Origin: Toxorhynchites rutilus septentrionalis
Taxonomy: Eukaryota; Arthropoda; Insecta; Diptera; Culicidae
NCBI RefSeq assembly: GCF_029784135.1
Contig: NC_073744.1
Location: 79,835,935 to 79,899,934 of the forward strand
DNA: 64,000 bases
Reading direction: 5' to 3'
The translations under genes were made by a program, and so were the position numbers. The stretch's first letter is position 1. Each line of letters begins with the position of its first letter. Positions 1-11,880 of the stretch are shown one piece after another. The notes under the pieces are model-generated. The model saw nothing but the letters and a program-made list of their open reading frames with translations, had not been told where the DNA came from and made no database searches.

Positions 1-1237
1 ATTTGCCCGTCGCGATGTTCTACTGGGGTCTCCCAAATACCAGCCCAGAAGTTCGTCACATCGCTAATATCTGGCAAACCTTCGCGGTAGTCGGGCTTCT
101 CGTCGCTAATGTGGTCGTAGAACGCTTTTTCGTTATCTCTGAACATCCGATTTTGTTCCTGGCGCTTTGCAGAGTCAGAGTAACGTTTCAGCCGTTTAGT
201 TAGGACGCTCAATTGCTGTACCAGTGTGTCGAGTTTTTCCGTCAGCTGGTGAGCTCCCAGCTGGCGAAGTTCAGTAGGCCGCACGATCACAGCAACTTGG
301 CGACATAATTTCGCCGATCTGCTGCCTCTTTTGTACGCCATCAGTCTTCCAATTGCGGCGCGCTTGTTTAGGATCCGTTGCTCCAATCTCCTTCGCCATG
401 GAGGCTCACGCCTTTCACGGAGATGTTGGAGCAGTCCGCCTCTTGGCCTAATACGGTATCCTAAACTTTTGGCGGTCGCCACAGCAGCACAGTAAACTTT
501 CAGTTGCAGCTCCTCCATGTTCTCAGCATCAACCAAGTGCAGCGGAAGAACGTGCTCGTTCATGAGCTTTACTGCACTTGTCAGCCTGCGGGAATGCTGC
601 AACTTCGGGATCCTGGGGCGCGACAAAGGGTCCGTGTCGCGGAACTGTGAGATCGCCTCGTCGTAATGGAAGACCAGATCGCGTAGTAGTTGTTGATCTG
701 GCTGTGGATCTTCCGGCTCAGGGGGTTGTTGTACTGTGGCCTCCACTGGTGCTGATTCGCGTGCCCCACTCGCGAATGAATTGCTCAGCCGTACTGAACT
801 TCGTCTCGACACATCGCTTGCTCTGCTTGTTCTGGAGCTTAGTTCTCTCTGCACCTGCTGCTTGATCTCGTCGACTTGCGTTTGGGAGAGCATATTGTTG
901 CGTACAATCGCTCTACGCCTCGCGTTCATCGCGTTTTGGTCAAGCCTCCCGACGAACTCTGGATACGCTTCCTCGAACATTGCGAGTATTCGAGGGCGAC
1001 CGCTCATGTCCGTCTCCAAAGCAGTGCAGATGTAATAGGCGCGGATCACGAATTCATTCATTTCATGTGTCCACATGATCCGTCGCCTAGTAGTACCCAC
1101 AAGTGTGGACGACTGTCGTCTGACAGTCGCAACACGCCTCGTAGGCGCAGCGTTTCGTTGGTGATGTCGATGGCTGCTGTTTCCGTGTGGCGGTAGCTCT
1201 TCGGGTTGAACCCGGCTGGTGGCCCGCTCTTGCACAT
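1..1237 (-). CDS. R4-like LINE ORF, N-terminal part (runs off the left edge)
   Basis: An uninterrupted minus-strand frame of about 412 codons begins at an ATG at 1235-1237, downstream of an in-frame TAA, and is still open at base 1. It encodes the region ahead of the reverse transcriptase in RLE-type LINEs. There is a basic stretch containing RRRIMWTHEMNEF, a polar Ser/Gln-rich linker, then a basic helical region ending in the motif FWAGIWETPVEH, which in R4/Dong-like elements lies just before the RT. RT and endonuclease would lie beyond the window. Open over its whole visible length, it may be a young copy. Clade is inferred from motif resemblance. It lies head-to-tail with the 3' copy at 1633-3493. 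Confidence 0.7.
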
Positions 1238-1632
1238 CGCCCTCCAGCCGCTGGCCGCTCGCTCTTACGCCCGTTCCAGGACCAGCTCCAGTTCGGGGAC
1301 CCTCCTCGGGCGATCGCATTCTGAGTATTCTTCGTGAACGTAGCTCCATTTTCTGGGTGTATCTCCTTTGCCCGGGAGACAGCGGGTTGGCAAGGCCTCC
1401 ATGACCCGGGAGGCCTTCCCCGGGAGAGATATAGCGCTCTGACTCGCTCGCACCCCCTCACTTAGCCACTTTCGACACCCGTTCTCGGAGCCAAGACCAG
1501 GTGTGTGTTTCCAGTTCACGCCCGATCTAAAAATGTCGTCATATGATCTTCGTGGAGGCGTGAGATAGGAACATTTGAGACCAACAGGTAGGCTCCTACC
1601 CTAGTGTTGATCCCCATTTGAGAACCAAATCC
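1238..1632 (-). other. Probable 5' UTR of the R4-like LINE
   Basis: GC-rich, non-coding in the element frame. It separates the ATG at 1237 from the poly(A) of the upstream tandem copy at about 1634-1651. Other small frames here overlap and show no domain. It probably contains the element's 5' UTR and promoter, but the exact 5' end is not visible. Confidence 0.4.
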
Positions 1633-3491
1633 ATTTTTTTTTTTTTTTTTTATTTGGCAGACTTATCTCACTTCTTAACTAGGCGAACCTAGCCAGAATT
1701 TTCACCTGCCCCCGGGCTTCTGAATGCCAAAGGGGGACTAGGCTCTGCGGAATGCACGTATCTGCATGCTCGTGCTGTTTTAGTCCTGACCGAGGAATTG
1801 TCGGACAATCGCGCAGGTGCTAAGGATGACCGACTTTTGGATGCCGGCCAATTCCTTCTCGATGTTCAACACCTTTAGCGCTTCCAGAAGTGTCTTCGGG
1901 ATAATTCCAGTTCCAGAGAGAACGACTGGAACAATTCTTGGGACCTCCCTTAGCCCCCACAGTTCCTTGAGCTCCACGGCCAATGGTCGGTACTTGCAGA
2001 TTTTGCGACCGTGGGTCTCCTCCAGATTCTGGTTCAGTGGAATAGCGACATCGATGATGGTGACTTTGCGGTCGCTCTTGTCGTAAACCATTATATCTGG
2101 GCGGTTGTGGTGGATCGAGAGGTCGGTCAGAACAGTGCGATCCCAGTACAGCTTGAAACGGTCATTTTCCAGGACAGGTGCAGGCAGGTACCGGTAGTTT
2201 GGTACGTTGTCTTCCAGTAGAGCACATTGGAGCGCCAGTTGTCGATGAACAATACGGGCCACGTTGTTGTGGCGCTCGGTGTAGGCTGCGTTGGCCAAAA
2301 CGGGACAGCCTCCCATAATGTGCTCTATGTTTTCACCTGGTTGATGGCACATCCGGCAAATGTCATCAACGTCTTGATGCCAGACGTACCGCCTGCAGTT
2401 TCTCGTCGGCATTATCCTGTCCTGGATGGCTATCATGTCGGCTTCTACTACTGAAGAGAGTTCACCACGCGTTAGCCACAGATTAGATGCGGCCTTGTCG
2501 ACGTGTGGCCGGTCCAGTTGATGGGGGTGGGCACCATGCACTGCCTTCTGCTTCCAAGCTGCAATCTTCTCCTCCACTGTCTGCAGATTGCAGTTGAGTT
2601 GGTACTCCGCTTGCGCCAAGTGCAGAGCGCTGTATCCTCTGTCGGCGGCGCAGACAGCCCGGTATAGCGCGTTTTGGTTGGCGCGTTCTGCGAAGTACTC
2701 GCGCAGTTGTCGTACCTGGGCAACACACAGTGCAGAAATGTCGACGATTCCAAGTCCCCCTTCTTTGCGTGGTAGTGAAACTCTCTCCAGTGCCGATTGA
2801 GGATGGTGCATTCCGGCCTCTTTGAATGCTTTCCTCATCCTCCTCTCAAGGTCCTCTAGGTTAGTTTTGCTCCATTTGACTACACCAAAACTGAAGGTCA
2901 GCAGGGGAACCGCGAATGTGTTGATCGCGCGTACCTTGTTCCCCGCGTTGAGGAAAGTCCTCAGGACACAGTTCACTCGACTCAAGAACTTGTCTCGCAG
3001 CTCCGTCTTGATGTCGGAGTGGCGAATCCCGGTGAGCTGTCGGAATCCAAGATATTTATAGGATTCGCCACGAACCATGTCTCTTATAAACTCGCCGTCA
3101 TAGACCTCGTAGCCTCCGGATTCGGTAAGTTGTCCTTTCAGCAGGTGGACACAGCGACACTTGTCGAGGCCGAACTCCATACAGATGTCCCTGCTTATGT
3201 CTTCGACAACCCGGATAGCTACACCTAGACGCTGACGTGAATCAGCGTAGACCTTGAGATCGTCCATGTAAAAGGTATGGGTCACTTCTTCGTGGGCGCC
3301 GTCGCCATACCTTATTTTATAGCCATGACCGTTTCTATTGAGCGTCCTACTGAGGGGGTTCAGTGCCAGACAAAACCAAAGCGGGCTGAAAGAGTCGCCT
3401 TGGAATATCCCCCTCTTTATCTGCAGCGTTCTAGACTGCAACACATTTTCCCCATCACTGAGGTGCAGAGACGTACTCCACTGCCTCATCG

Positions 3492-3493
<2 letters not shown>
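1633..3493 (-). mobile_element. 5'-truncated R4-like LINE (3' half)
   Basis: Minus-strand LINE fragment with poly(A) at about 1634-1651 (seen as T on the plus strand), a 130-bp 3' UTR and the C-terminal half of its ORF. The 5' side stops within the RT, directly against the poly(A) tail of the R1-clade LINE at 3494-3525. Either that LINE inserted here or the R4-like copy was already truncated. Confidence 0.75.
1780..3489 (-). pseudogene. R4-like RT (C-terminal half) plus RLE endonuclease
   Basis: An open frame of 569 codons with no internal stop, lacking the N-terminal half. In order: RT motif with QGDSFSPLWF, the catalytic FYMDDLKVYAD (residue ~70), the thumb, a zinc-binding CRMC...H...C motif (near residue 385) as in R2/R4-type proteins, and a C-terminal nuclease signature RPDIMVYDK...IIDVA of the PD-(D/E)XK class near residue 475. 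In this family the protein nicks target DNA and primes reverse transcription there. Methionine 3489 is simply the first ATG after the truncation. The clean frame suggests a fairly recent insertion. R4/Dong is the best clade guess. R2 or a relative is possible. Confidence 0.75.
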
Positions 3494-3528
<35 letters not shown>

Positions 3529-3800
3529 GAGGTGAGGAACGCTCTACCAGCCTTATCTGGGAAGGGTTAACCCAGACGTCGAGTGGGGATCGCACCCACA
3601 AAAACCAAGCCCTCTACTCGTTGCCTTATTCCCCCTGGGACCACATCTAGGCGACTACTTCAGGGGGCGGCTGTGCTCATGCACTCTTCGAGTTTTCAAC
3701 GCTGACTAGCGTTGTCCTTCCCTTTTTCTCAACATTTTTTCTCTCTATTCGCTTTTCATTCCACTGCGCTTATGTCCTCTTCGCAGGCATCCATTTACCC

Positions 3801-4600
3801 GTCGAGACGTGTACCGATTAGGAATTGCCCTCCAACTTGACGCGCAACCCGTCACAGTCACCCTCGCGGGATTTCTCACCTGTCGAGACGTGCACCGATT
3901 AGGAAGCGCCCTCCAACTTGACGCGCGCCCCGTCACAATCACCCTCGCAGGATTTCTCTTCCCAGCGGAGTGCCGATTAGGTAGTGCCCTCCTACATGAC
4001 GCGCACTCCGTCACAGCTACTCTCGTGGGGTATACACCATTTTGATCACGGCTTCATCCTTCGCGGTGTTTCTCCATCCAGGCCACGATCAGGCGTTGCC
4101 AGGCAGGCATTTTTGCTGTTCTCCGCGGCAGTATCCGGTTACCTGTCGAGACGTGCACCGATTAGGAAGCGCCCTCCAACTTGACGCGCGCCCCGTCACA
4201 GTCACCCTCGCAGGATTTCTCTCCCAGCGGAGCGCCGATTAGGTAGTGCCCTCCAACATGACGCGCACTCCGTCACAGCTACTCTCGTGGGGTATGCACC
4301 ATTTTGATCATGGTTTCATCCTTGATGCTCGCTCCTTCGAAACGTTCGCAGTGTTTCTCCATCCAGGCCACGATCAGGCGTTGCCAGGCAGGCATTTTTG
4401 CTCTTCTCCGTGGCAGTATCCGGTTACCTGTCGAGACGTGCACCGATTAGGAAGCGCCCTCCAACTTGACGCGCGCCCCGTCACAGTCACCCTCGCAGGA
4501 TTTCTCTTCCCAGCGGAGCGCCGATTAGGTAGTGCCCTCCAACATGACGCGCACTCCGTCACGGCGGCTCTCGGGGGGGACTATCCGGTACTACAGCCGT
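3801..4600 (+). repeat. Tandem repeats in the 3' region of the R1-clade LINE
   Basis: Two alternating 50-60 bp motifs recur. One begins GTCGAGACGTGCACCGATTA at about 3801 (diverged), 3882, 4145 and 4430. The other is the 'CGGAG.GCCGATTAGGTAGTG' block at about 3965, 4226 and 4515. Larger units of about 263-285 bp repeat two and a half times. The two motifs share the core 'CCGATTAGG.AGTGCCCTCCAAC.TGACGCGC', so the array is a repeat within a repeat. It lies between the ORF2 stop and the poly(A). Confidence 0.85.
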
Positions 4601-4622
4601 CTCGATTATTCATCTCTTATGG

Positions 4623-7574
4623 TCAGGCGTTATCCGCATGCTGGTCGGTCCTCCACTTCCGCTGTAGCTCGGACATGATATGTACGATTGCACTGTTTAC
4701 TGCGTTCCAGGTGCCCTCGTCACGACACATTTCCTCCACGATGTTCCCAGCATGAAGGGTAGGCAGCCCCTCACGCACTGTGGTGAATCTGGGACATTCG
4801 AATACGATGTGTTCCGGTGTTTCCTCCACATTTCCACACTCCGGACAAAGAGGCGATCTTGCGTGTCCGAACCGGTGCAGATACTGCCTGAAGCAGCCAT
4901 GACCAGACAAAAACTGCGTTAGATGGAAATTTACCTCTCCGTGTTTCCTGTTCACCCAGCCCATTAGTGTCGGTATGAGCCTGTGCGTCCACCTGCCGTT
5001 TTGCGCGGCACTCCACTCTTGCTGCCACCTAGCCATCGACTCCGCCCTCATTAGCTTCCGGATTCCTCTGGTTCCCCTCCTCCTATAGCACTCGCTGTCC
5101 TCCGCCAAGATGATGTCTATGGGGACCAACCTGGCTATGACGTAGACCGCTTCTGTTGACACGGTTCTGTACGCACTCGCGACTCGCATCGCCATGAGCC
5201 GGTACGTACTATTCAGCCTCTTCGTGTTCCGCTGAGTTTCTAACGCCGCGATCCAGGCTGGACCACCGTAACGTAGTGTCGATGAGGAGACACTAGCCAA
5301 GAGGTGCCTCTTGCTGCTGCTTGGGCCAAAGTTGTTGGGCATGATTCGTGTCAGTGCATTGATTGCCTTCGTTGCTTTTTTACAAGCGTAGTCGACGTGA
5401 CTGTTGAAGTTCAGTCGATCGTCGATCTGCACCCCCAGGTATTTTAGGTCTCGCTTCGAGGTTATCGAGTGCTCTCCAATTGTGATTTCTGCACGTTGCA
5501 CCGCCCTGCGGTTGCTGACAATCAGCATTTCCGTCTTGTGGTGGGCTATCTGCAGTTTCACACTTTGCATCCACCTTCCGATCATGTCTATCGACTCGGT
5601 CGCGAGCATTTCGACCCGTTCCAAAGATTCCCCTGTCGCGAGAATAACGATGTCATCCGCGAAGCCAATGATCTCCACACCTCTGGGCAGATTCAGTTTT
5701 AGTACACCATCGTACATACTGTTCCAGAGCGATGGGCCCAGGATAGAGCCCTGCGGAACTCCCGCCGTAGTTTTAATCTGCGCCTGGCCCGTGTTTGTCT
5801 CGTACACCAGCACACGGTTCTCGAAGTAGCTTCTCAGTATTCTACACAGGTAGTCTGGGACTTTCATCGTGTGGAGCGCAGTCGCGATGGCCTCCCAGCT
5901 GGCACTATTGAACGCGTTCTTAACGTCGATCGTTATCACTGCGCAGTATCGATTTCCTCTGAGCTTCTGTTTGGATGCTCTGTTGGCTCTTTCGACCACT
6001 ATGCGAATGGCATCTACCGTGGATCTCCCTTTCCGAAATCCGAATTGATTATCGGACAGTCCACGAACTCCCTCCGTGCATTCCGTCAGCCTATTAAGGA
6101 TGATTCTCTCCAAAAGTTTCCCAAGAGTGTCCAACAGGCATATGGGTCTATACGATGCTGGACCACCCGGCGTCTTTCCTGGCTTGGGCAGTAGTACTAG
6201 CTGTTGTACCTTCCATCGATCCGGAAAGTAGCATTCGTCTAGACACTTCTGCATGGCTGTCCTGAACATATCAGGGAATGCTAGGACTGCCGCTTTCAAA
6301 GCTACGTTGGGGATTCCATCTGGGCCAGGCGCTTTCTTCGTTTTTAGGCGTTTGATAGCTGCAACTAGCTCATCGTTCGTCACATCTCTGCGTTCGATGC
6401 TATCCTCATCCTCTCCATATGGCGTGGGTGGCCAGGTCGTTGGGTCGTGCTGCGGAAATAACCCTTCCACGATAATTTTTAATTTTTCGGGACACATTTC
6501 GGAAGGTGTCGTTGGGCCCCTGAGCTTCGCCATCACCATTCGGTAAGCATTGCCCCATGGATTGACGTCCACGTCCCGACATAACTCCCTGAAGCAATTA
6601 GATTTGCTCCGCTTAATCGCCCGTTTAAGAGTGGATCTAGCCTCTCTGAATTCCACTCTCCGCTCTTCTCTGGTGTCTATGCTTGACCGTTGGAAACGTC
6701 TTCTGGCGCTAAGGCAGTTGGCCCGAAGCACGCCAAGTGCCTCGCTCCACCAATAGGCTGGAGGTCGCTTATACCTGGGTTCCCTTTTTCTTGGCATTGT
6801 TATATCACATGCTGTTGCTAGCGTTTCCGTCAGTTCATCCGCGTTCATGTTCAAGACGTCGTTTTCCACGCGTAGTGCTTCGATGAAAAGGTCCTTGTCA
6901 AAGGTTTTTGTCTTCCACCTGCGCGGGCATGTCCTATTTATCCGTACTGCCACGGAGTTTCGTTGGCCAATGGTATAACGGATGGCTTGATGATCACTGT
7001 GGGTGTATCCTTCACATACCCTCCACCTCATTTTCGTCATTAACGAAGGACTGCAGAAAGTCAAGTCGATGATGGACTCTCGACCCTCTCGGCGGAAGGT
7101 ACTAGTGGTGCCCTCGTTGCACAGGGTAACATCCAACTTGGCTAGAGCTTCTAGTAAACTAGTCCCTCTCGCGTTGGTGCATCTACTTCCCCACTCTACT
7201 GCCCAAGCATTGAAATCCCCTCCTATAACGACTGGTTTTCGTTCGGCGAGCTCCTCGGTGAGGACATCCAGCATATAGTGGAACTGGTCCATCGTCCATC
7301 TGGGAGGTGCGTAGCAACTGCAGATAAAAATTCCGTTGATCTTTGTGATCACGAAACCCTCGCGAGACCTCGAAACTACCTCCTGAATGGGATATCGGCC
7401 CATGACCTGGATGGCGGCCATTCCTACTTTATCCGTCACCCAATTACCGTTACCGGGGGGAACGCGATACGGCTCCGCGATAATTGCGACATCACATTTT
7501 GTTTCTGTCGTTGACTGCCACAACAGTTGCTGTGCGATGTCACAATGATTGAGATTAATTTGGGTTATCTCCAT
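4623..7574 (-). CDS. R1-clade LINE ORF2: APE endonuclease and reverse transcriptase
   Basis: An intact 983-codon frame counted from the ATG at 7572-7574. An in-frame ATG at 7613 would add 13 residues. I prefer 7574 because its A is shared with the ORF1 stop (TGATG). The APE-type endonuclease covers about the first 225 residues, with AEPY, GGDFNAW and SDHQAI. The RT spans about residues 450-720, with FRKGRSTVDAI, TIDVKNAFNSASW, GVPQGSILGPSLW and GFADDIVIL (near residue 640). The C-terminus has the zinc knuckle CPECGNVEETPEHIVFECPRF typical of R1 relatives. Function in the family: nick the target and copy the RNA in place. Key residues are present, so this ORF looks competent. Confidence 0.85.
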   Translation of the reverse strand: MEITQINLNHCDIAQQLLWQSTTETKCDVAIIAEPYRVPPGNGNWVTDKVGMAAIQVMGRYPIQEVVSRSREGFVITKINGIFICSCYAPPRWTMDQFHYMLDVLTEELAERKPVVIGGDFNAWAVEWGSRCTNARGTSLLEALAKLDVTLCNEGTTSTFRREGRESIIDLTFCSPSLMTKMRWRVCEGYTHSDHQAIRYTIGQRNSVAVRINRTCPRRWKTKTFDKDLFIEALRVENDVLNMNADELTETLATACDITMPRKREPRYKRPPAYWWSEALGVLRANCLSARRRFQRSSIDTREERRVEFREARSTLKRAIKRSKSNCFRELCRDVDVNPWGNAYRMVMAKLRGPTTPSEMCPEKLKIIVEGLFPQHDPTTWPPTPYGEDEDSIERRDVTNDELVAAIKRLKTKKAPGPDGIPNVALKAAVLAFPDMFRTAMQKCLDECYFPDRWKVQQLVLLPKPGKTPGGPASYRPICLLDTLGKLLERIILNRLTECTEGVRGLSDNQFGFRKGRSTVDAIRIVVERANRASKQKLRGNRYCAVITIDVKNAFNSASWEAIATALHTMKVPDYLCRILRSYFENRVLVYETNTGQAQIKTTAGVPQGSILGPSLWNSMYDGVLKLNLPRGVEIIGFADDIVILATGESLERVEMLATESIDMIGRWMQSVKLQIAHHKTEMLIVSNRRAVQRAEITIGEHSITSKRDLKYLGVQIDDRLNFNSHVDYACKKATKAINALTRIMPNNFGPSSSKRHLLASVSSSTLRYGGPAWIAALETQRNTKRLNSTYRLMAMRVASAYRTVSTEAVYVIARLVPIDIILAEDSECYRRRGTRGIRKLMRAESMARWQQEWSAAQNGRWTHRLIPTLMGWVNRKHGEVNFHLTQFLSGHGCFRQYLHRFGHARSPLCPECGNVEETPEHIVFECPRFTTVREGLPTLHAGNIVEEMCRDEGTWNAVNSAIVHIMSELQRKWRTDQHADNA

Positions 7575-9153
7575 CACTGTTGGCTTGCCCTCGCCTGTTT
7601 GTACACAGGGCAATTAAAGCCTCCCGTCATATGGTCATTACTGTCCTCTTTTTCGCAGAGCATACACCTTGGTTTTCCCTTGCAGTCGCTGGCAAAGTGT
7701 CCCTCTATTCCGCATTTCCTGCACAGTTTGGATCTATCTGGCCCCAAGCAGCCTTTCGCCAGGTGGCCGAAGTTTAAACACTTGAAACATCGCTCCAGTT
7801 GCTTGGGAACAGGCGGAATGATTCTAAAACGCCCCCAGCCCAGCAGACGTTTATACTCTCTAACTTCAGTAACTTGTTCGCTGCGTCCGTTGAGAGACGA
7901 ATCGTTGCGGTCTGCGTCCCACGATACGCCTTTCGTAGTCGGATTTTCATCGGAACTTTGCCCAGGATGTTTTCCTCCTCCAACTTCTGACGTAGGTCTA
8001 TCTCGGTGGTGAACAGACTGAGGTTCCTGCATTCTATCGATGCCTCGGAGGATAAGGCCCTTACGTTCGCTCCATCACCGAGAACCCTTTCTACAAGATC
8101 CTTGAATGCTGAGCTCCTGATTTCTGGGTCTCTCTTCAGCTCGAACAGCATTTCGCCGTTCTGGGTGCGCCTGGACTTCACCACGCTCTCCTCCAGTTTC
8201 TTGAGGCCAGGGTCCTCTCGCATTTTTTTAAAGAGATCAGCGTATGATACGTTGCCCTTCGCTTCGACGATGAGTGCATCGCCTTTGTCTCTCGCCCGCC
8301 GAGGATTAGGCTTCTTGTCTTTTGGCCCCTGCCACTTTTCATTCTCTTTCTTATTTTTTTCCACTATTTTCACTTTTCTCTCCCTCTCTTTTTCTTCGTT
8401 CCTTTGTTTTTTCTTGTTTCTTTTCCTAACCGTGCTCCAGTCGTTTCTCTTGCTATCGGTGCTGATCTGGTCATCGCTGTCACCCAGCTCTTCGCTGTCG
8501 CCCTGGGCGGCACTATCGTCTTGATCATCGTTGTCGTGATCGTCCTTGCGTTTTTTGAACATTTCTTCTTCTGCTGGTGAATCCTTTTTTCTTTTTTCCG
8601 AACGGTTTCGACGAATCTTTGGCGTCACCTGTCCAGCTGCAGCTCTTTGCAACGCTTCTGCGAGTGCCTTCTCGGCGGTTTTCGTCCTTTCGACGAGTCC
8701 ATCGTGCTCCTTCAAAGCTCGTCCCAAGAGAGATCTTATACCCGACATCCTGGTCTTGATCTCCTTATGCACGTTGGGTTTGTCCTGCACGAAGGTGTCG
8801 AGTTCTTTGACCCTCAACATGATCGTGCTCAGGATGCTATCTCCAGTCAGCCCTCCTTCCTGGGTTAAACTACCGTTGGACTTTGGCAGGAACAGGGGAT
8901 TGATCCCCCGACTTTTCTGGGTCTCAGGTATTCCTCCATTACTGCCGCTAGGGCCTGGTGTTTCCACTTGTTTGAGTATTGGCGATCGCAGAAGCTTTTT
9001 ACTACGAATGAACGCGTTGGCTTGGTCACCTGTATCCATCATACTCTCTCTTCGTTCTTCGTTGGTTTTGTAGGTTGTCTCCATTTTGGTTGGGTCCCAA
9101 CTTCGGGCCGCTATCTCCGCTCGTTGTACATAGTCGCCTTTTTGTGATCCCAT
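7574..9153 (-). pseudogene. R1-clade LINE ORF1 (Gag-like, frameshifted)
   Basis: Starts at ATG 9153 and reads 459 codons to 7774. The nucleic-acid-binding tail continues in another frame to the TGA at 7574-7576. The switch is needed near a run of five C (plus strand) at 7832-7836, where the two frames join into a continuous Gag. Visible parts: a charged Lys/Glu- and Asp/Ser-rich N-terminal half, a conserved central domain, and CCHC knuckles CFKCLNFGHLAKGC, CRKCGIEGHFASDC and CMLCEKEDSNDH. The product would bind the element RNA. A one-base indel is the simplest cause. Programmed frameshifting or an assembly error in a homopolymer cannot be excluded. Confidence 0.7.
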
Positions 9154-10558
<1,405 letters not shown>

Positions 10559-10930
10559 TTTCCTGTGTGGTTGCCCGAAATTTTATGATCTGCGAAATCT
10601 CTATGGAATCAGTGAACGGGATATTAAGCGACGATTCAGCGAGGGTAGCAGCGCTTTTCTGCTATTTAAAAGACGCCGAATTGTTATTCAGGATCTTACA
10701 TGTGAACAATGGATCAGCCACGAAGATCCTTGTTCCTTCACCTCCACGATGGAGGGGAATTAAATCGCAGTGCTGATTGTATATACGCATCATGCGATTG
10801 ATAGGAGCGTTGTTTGCATAATTTGTTCTGGATGTTTTGGTTAGAAACAAATTGCGTGTTCTTAGTTGACGCCCAGGTACATAAAAATTTAATTTTTCTA
10901 GTAATTCAGCTGATTGTACTCGTTGCGAAA

Positions 10931-11512
10931 TTAAATCATTGCAAATTTACGGCATTCCTTTAGTGCTTGGATGTTTATGAGCATGCAGCGTGCTTCATAT
11001 GAAGGAAGTGGAAATGATGTCCAGTTCAACTTACGGAGTGCAAATAGGAGAAACTGTTTCTGGACTGTCTCAATGCGTTCTTCATGTACAACCATATACG
11101 GGTTCCAAACGATGTTACAGTATTCCAGAATGGGCCTTACGTATGTGATATATAATAGCTTGATTGTGTATGGGTCCTGGAAGTTATGTGAGAAGCGTTT
11201 GACAAAGCTTAACACACTATTTGCCTTATTGATTAGAGAGTTGTAGTGTTCTATGAATGCGAGTTTACAGTCCAGGACGACGCCTAAATCTCTAACTATT
11301 TCACATTTCTCTACATTTTGATTTCCAAGACGTATTACAATATTTGGTACATGATTTTTTCTGCTAAATGTAATGGAGTTGCATTTTTTTACATTCAGTT
11401 TTAGTAGATTTTTATTACACCAAGTATGGAATACATGTATTTCGTTTTGGAATGCTTCGATGTCGTTTTCATTACAAATTTCCGCGAAAAGCTTCATGTC
11501 GTCTGCATACAC
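10931..11512 (-). pseudogene. Jockey-type RT fragment
   Basis: 193-codon minus-strand frame beginning at the RT catalytic box (MYADDMKLFAE) and running through the thumb region (NVKKCNSITFSRK, DLGVVLDCKLAF, YVRPILEYCNIVWNP). These are typical of Jockey/CR1-type RTs. Everything before the YADD box is missing, so it is a strongly 5'-truncated insertion. The frame is otherwise open. Confidence 0.7.
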
Positions 11513-11529
11513 AAGTACATTTATACGCT

Positions 11530-11880
11530 TGAGAACATATATAAAATATATAAGAATAAGAGCACTTCGGCATCTTCAACGGCAAGGCTTCCTCTCCACT
11601 GGCCTGGAGCCATGGTCCGAGGACATCCTAGCCATCTGATCCAGCAAGTAGATAACAAGTGGAGAAACACCAATAATTTTTATTTAATTATTTTAAAATG
11701 TTTTAATATGTTCTTAATGTTATTATTCCAGTTCAAATTGTTGTTCGTTCAATTTCAAATTTACAATTTATTATATTTTATGTCATTTGTTTAACCATGC
11801 GGCAATGTCAACTGTCGTCGCTACAGAGGAGAACCATCCCAGGAGGCTAAAAGCCTCTCAAATAAAGAATAAAAAAATAT
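11530..11880 (+). mobile_element. LINE 3' end with terminal hairpin
   Basis: AT-rich plus-strand segment ending in a short hairpin (GGAGGCTAAAAGCCTCTC, about 11841-11858), then AATAAAGAATAAAAAA. This is the usual layout of a non-LTR 3' UTR with a poly(A) signal. No coding remains apart from a short open stretch at 11426-11640. The family is not recognised. It directly abuts the Jockey fragment of opposite strand. Confidence 0.5.

Noticed and set aside
578..1461. Several 60-124-codon frames on both strands
   Set aside because: Shadows of the open R4-like frame at 1-1237 or of its 5' UTR. The true frame has no stop in the window.
3745..4755. Repetitive frames (ALPNR, SALQLDARPVTVTLAG)
   Set aside because: They follow the DNA tandem repeats in the LINE 3' region and carry no protein signature.
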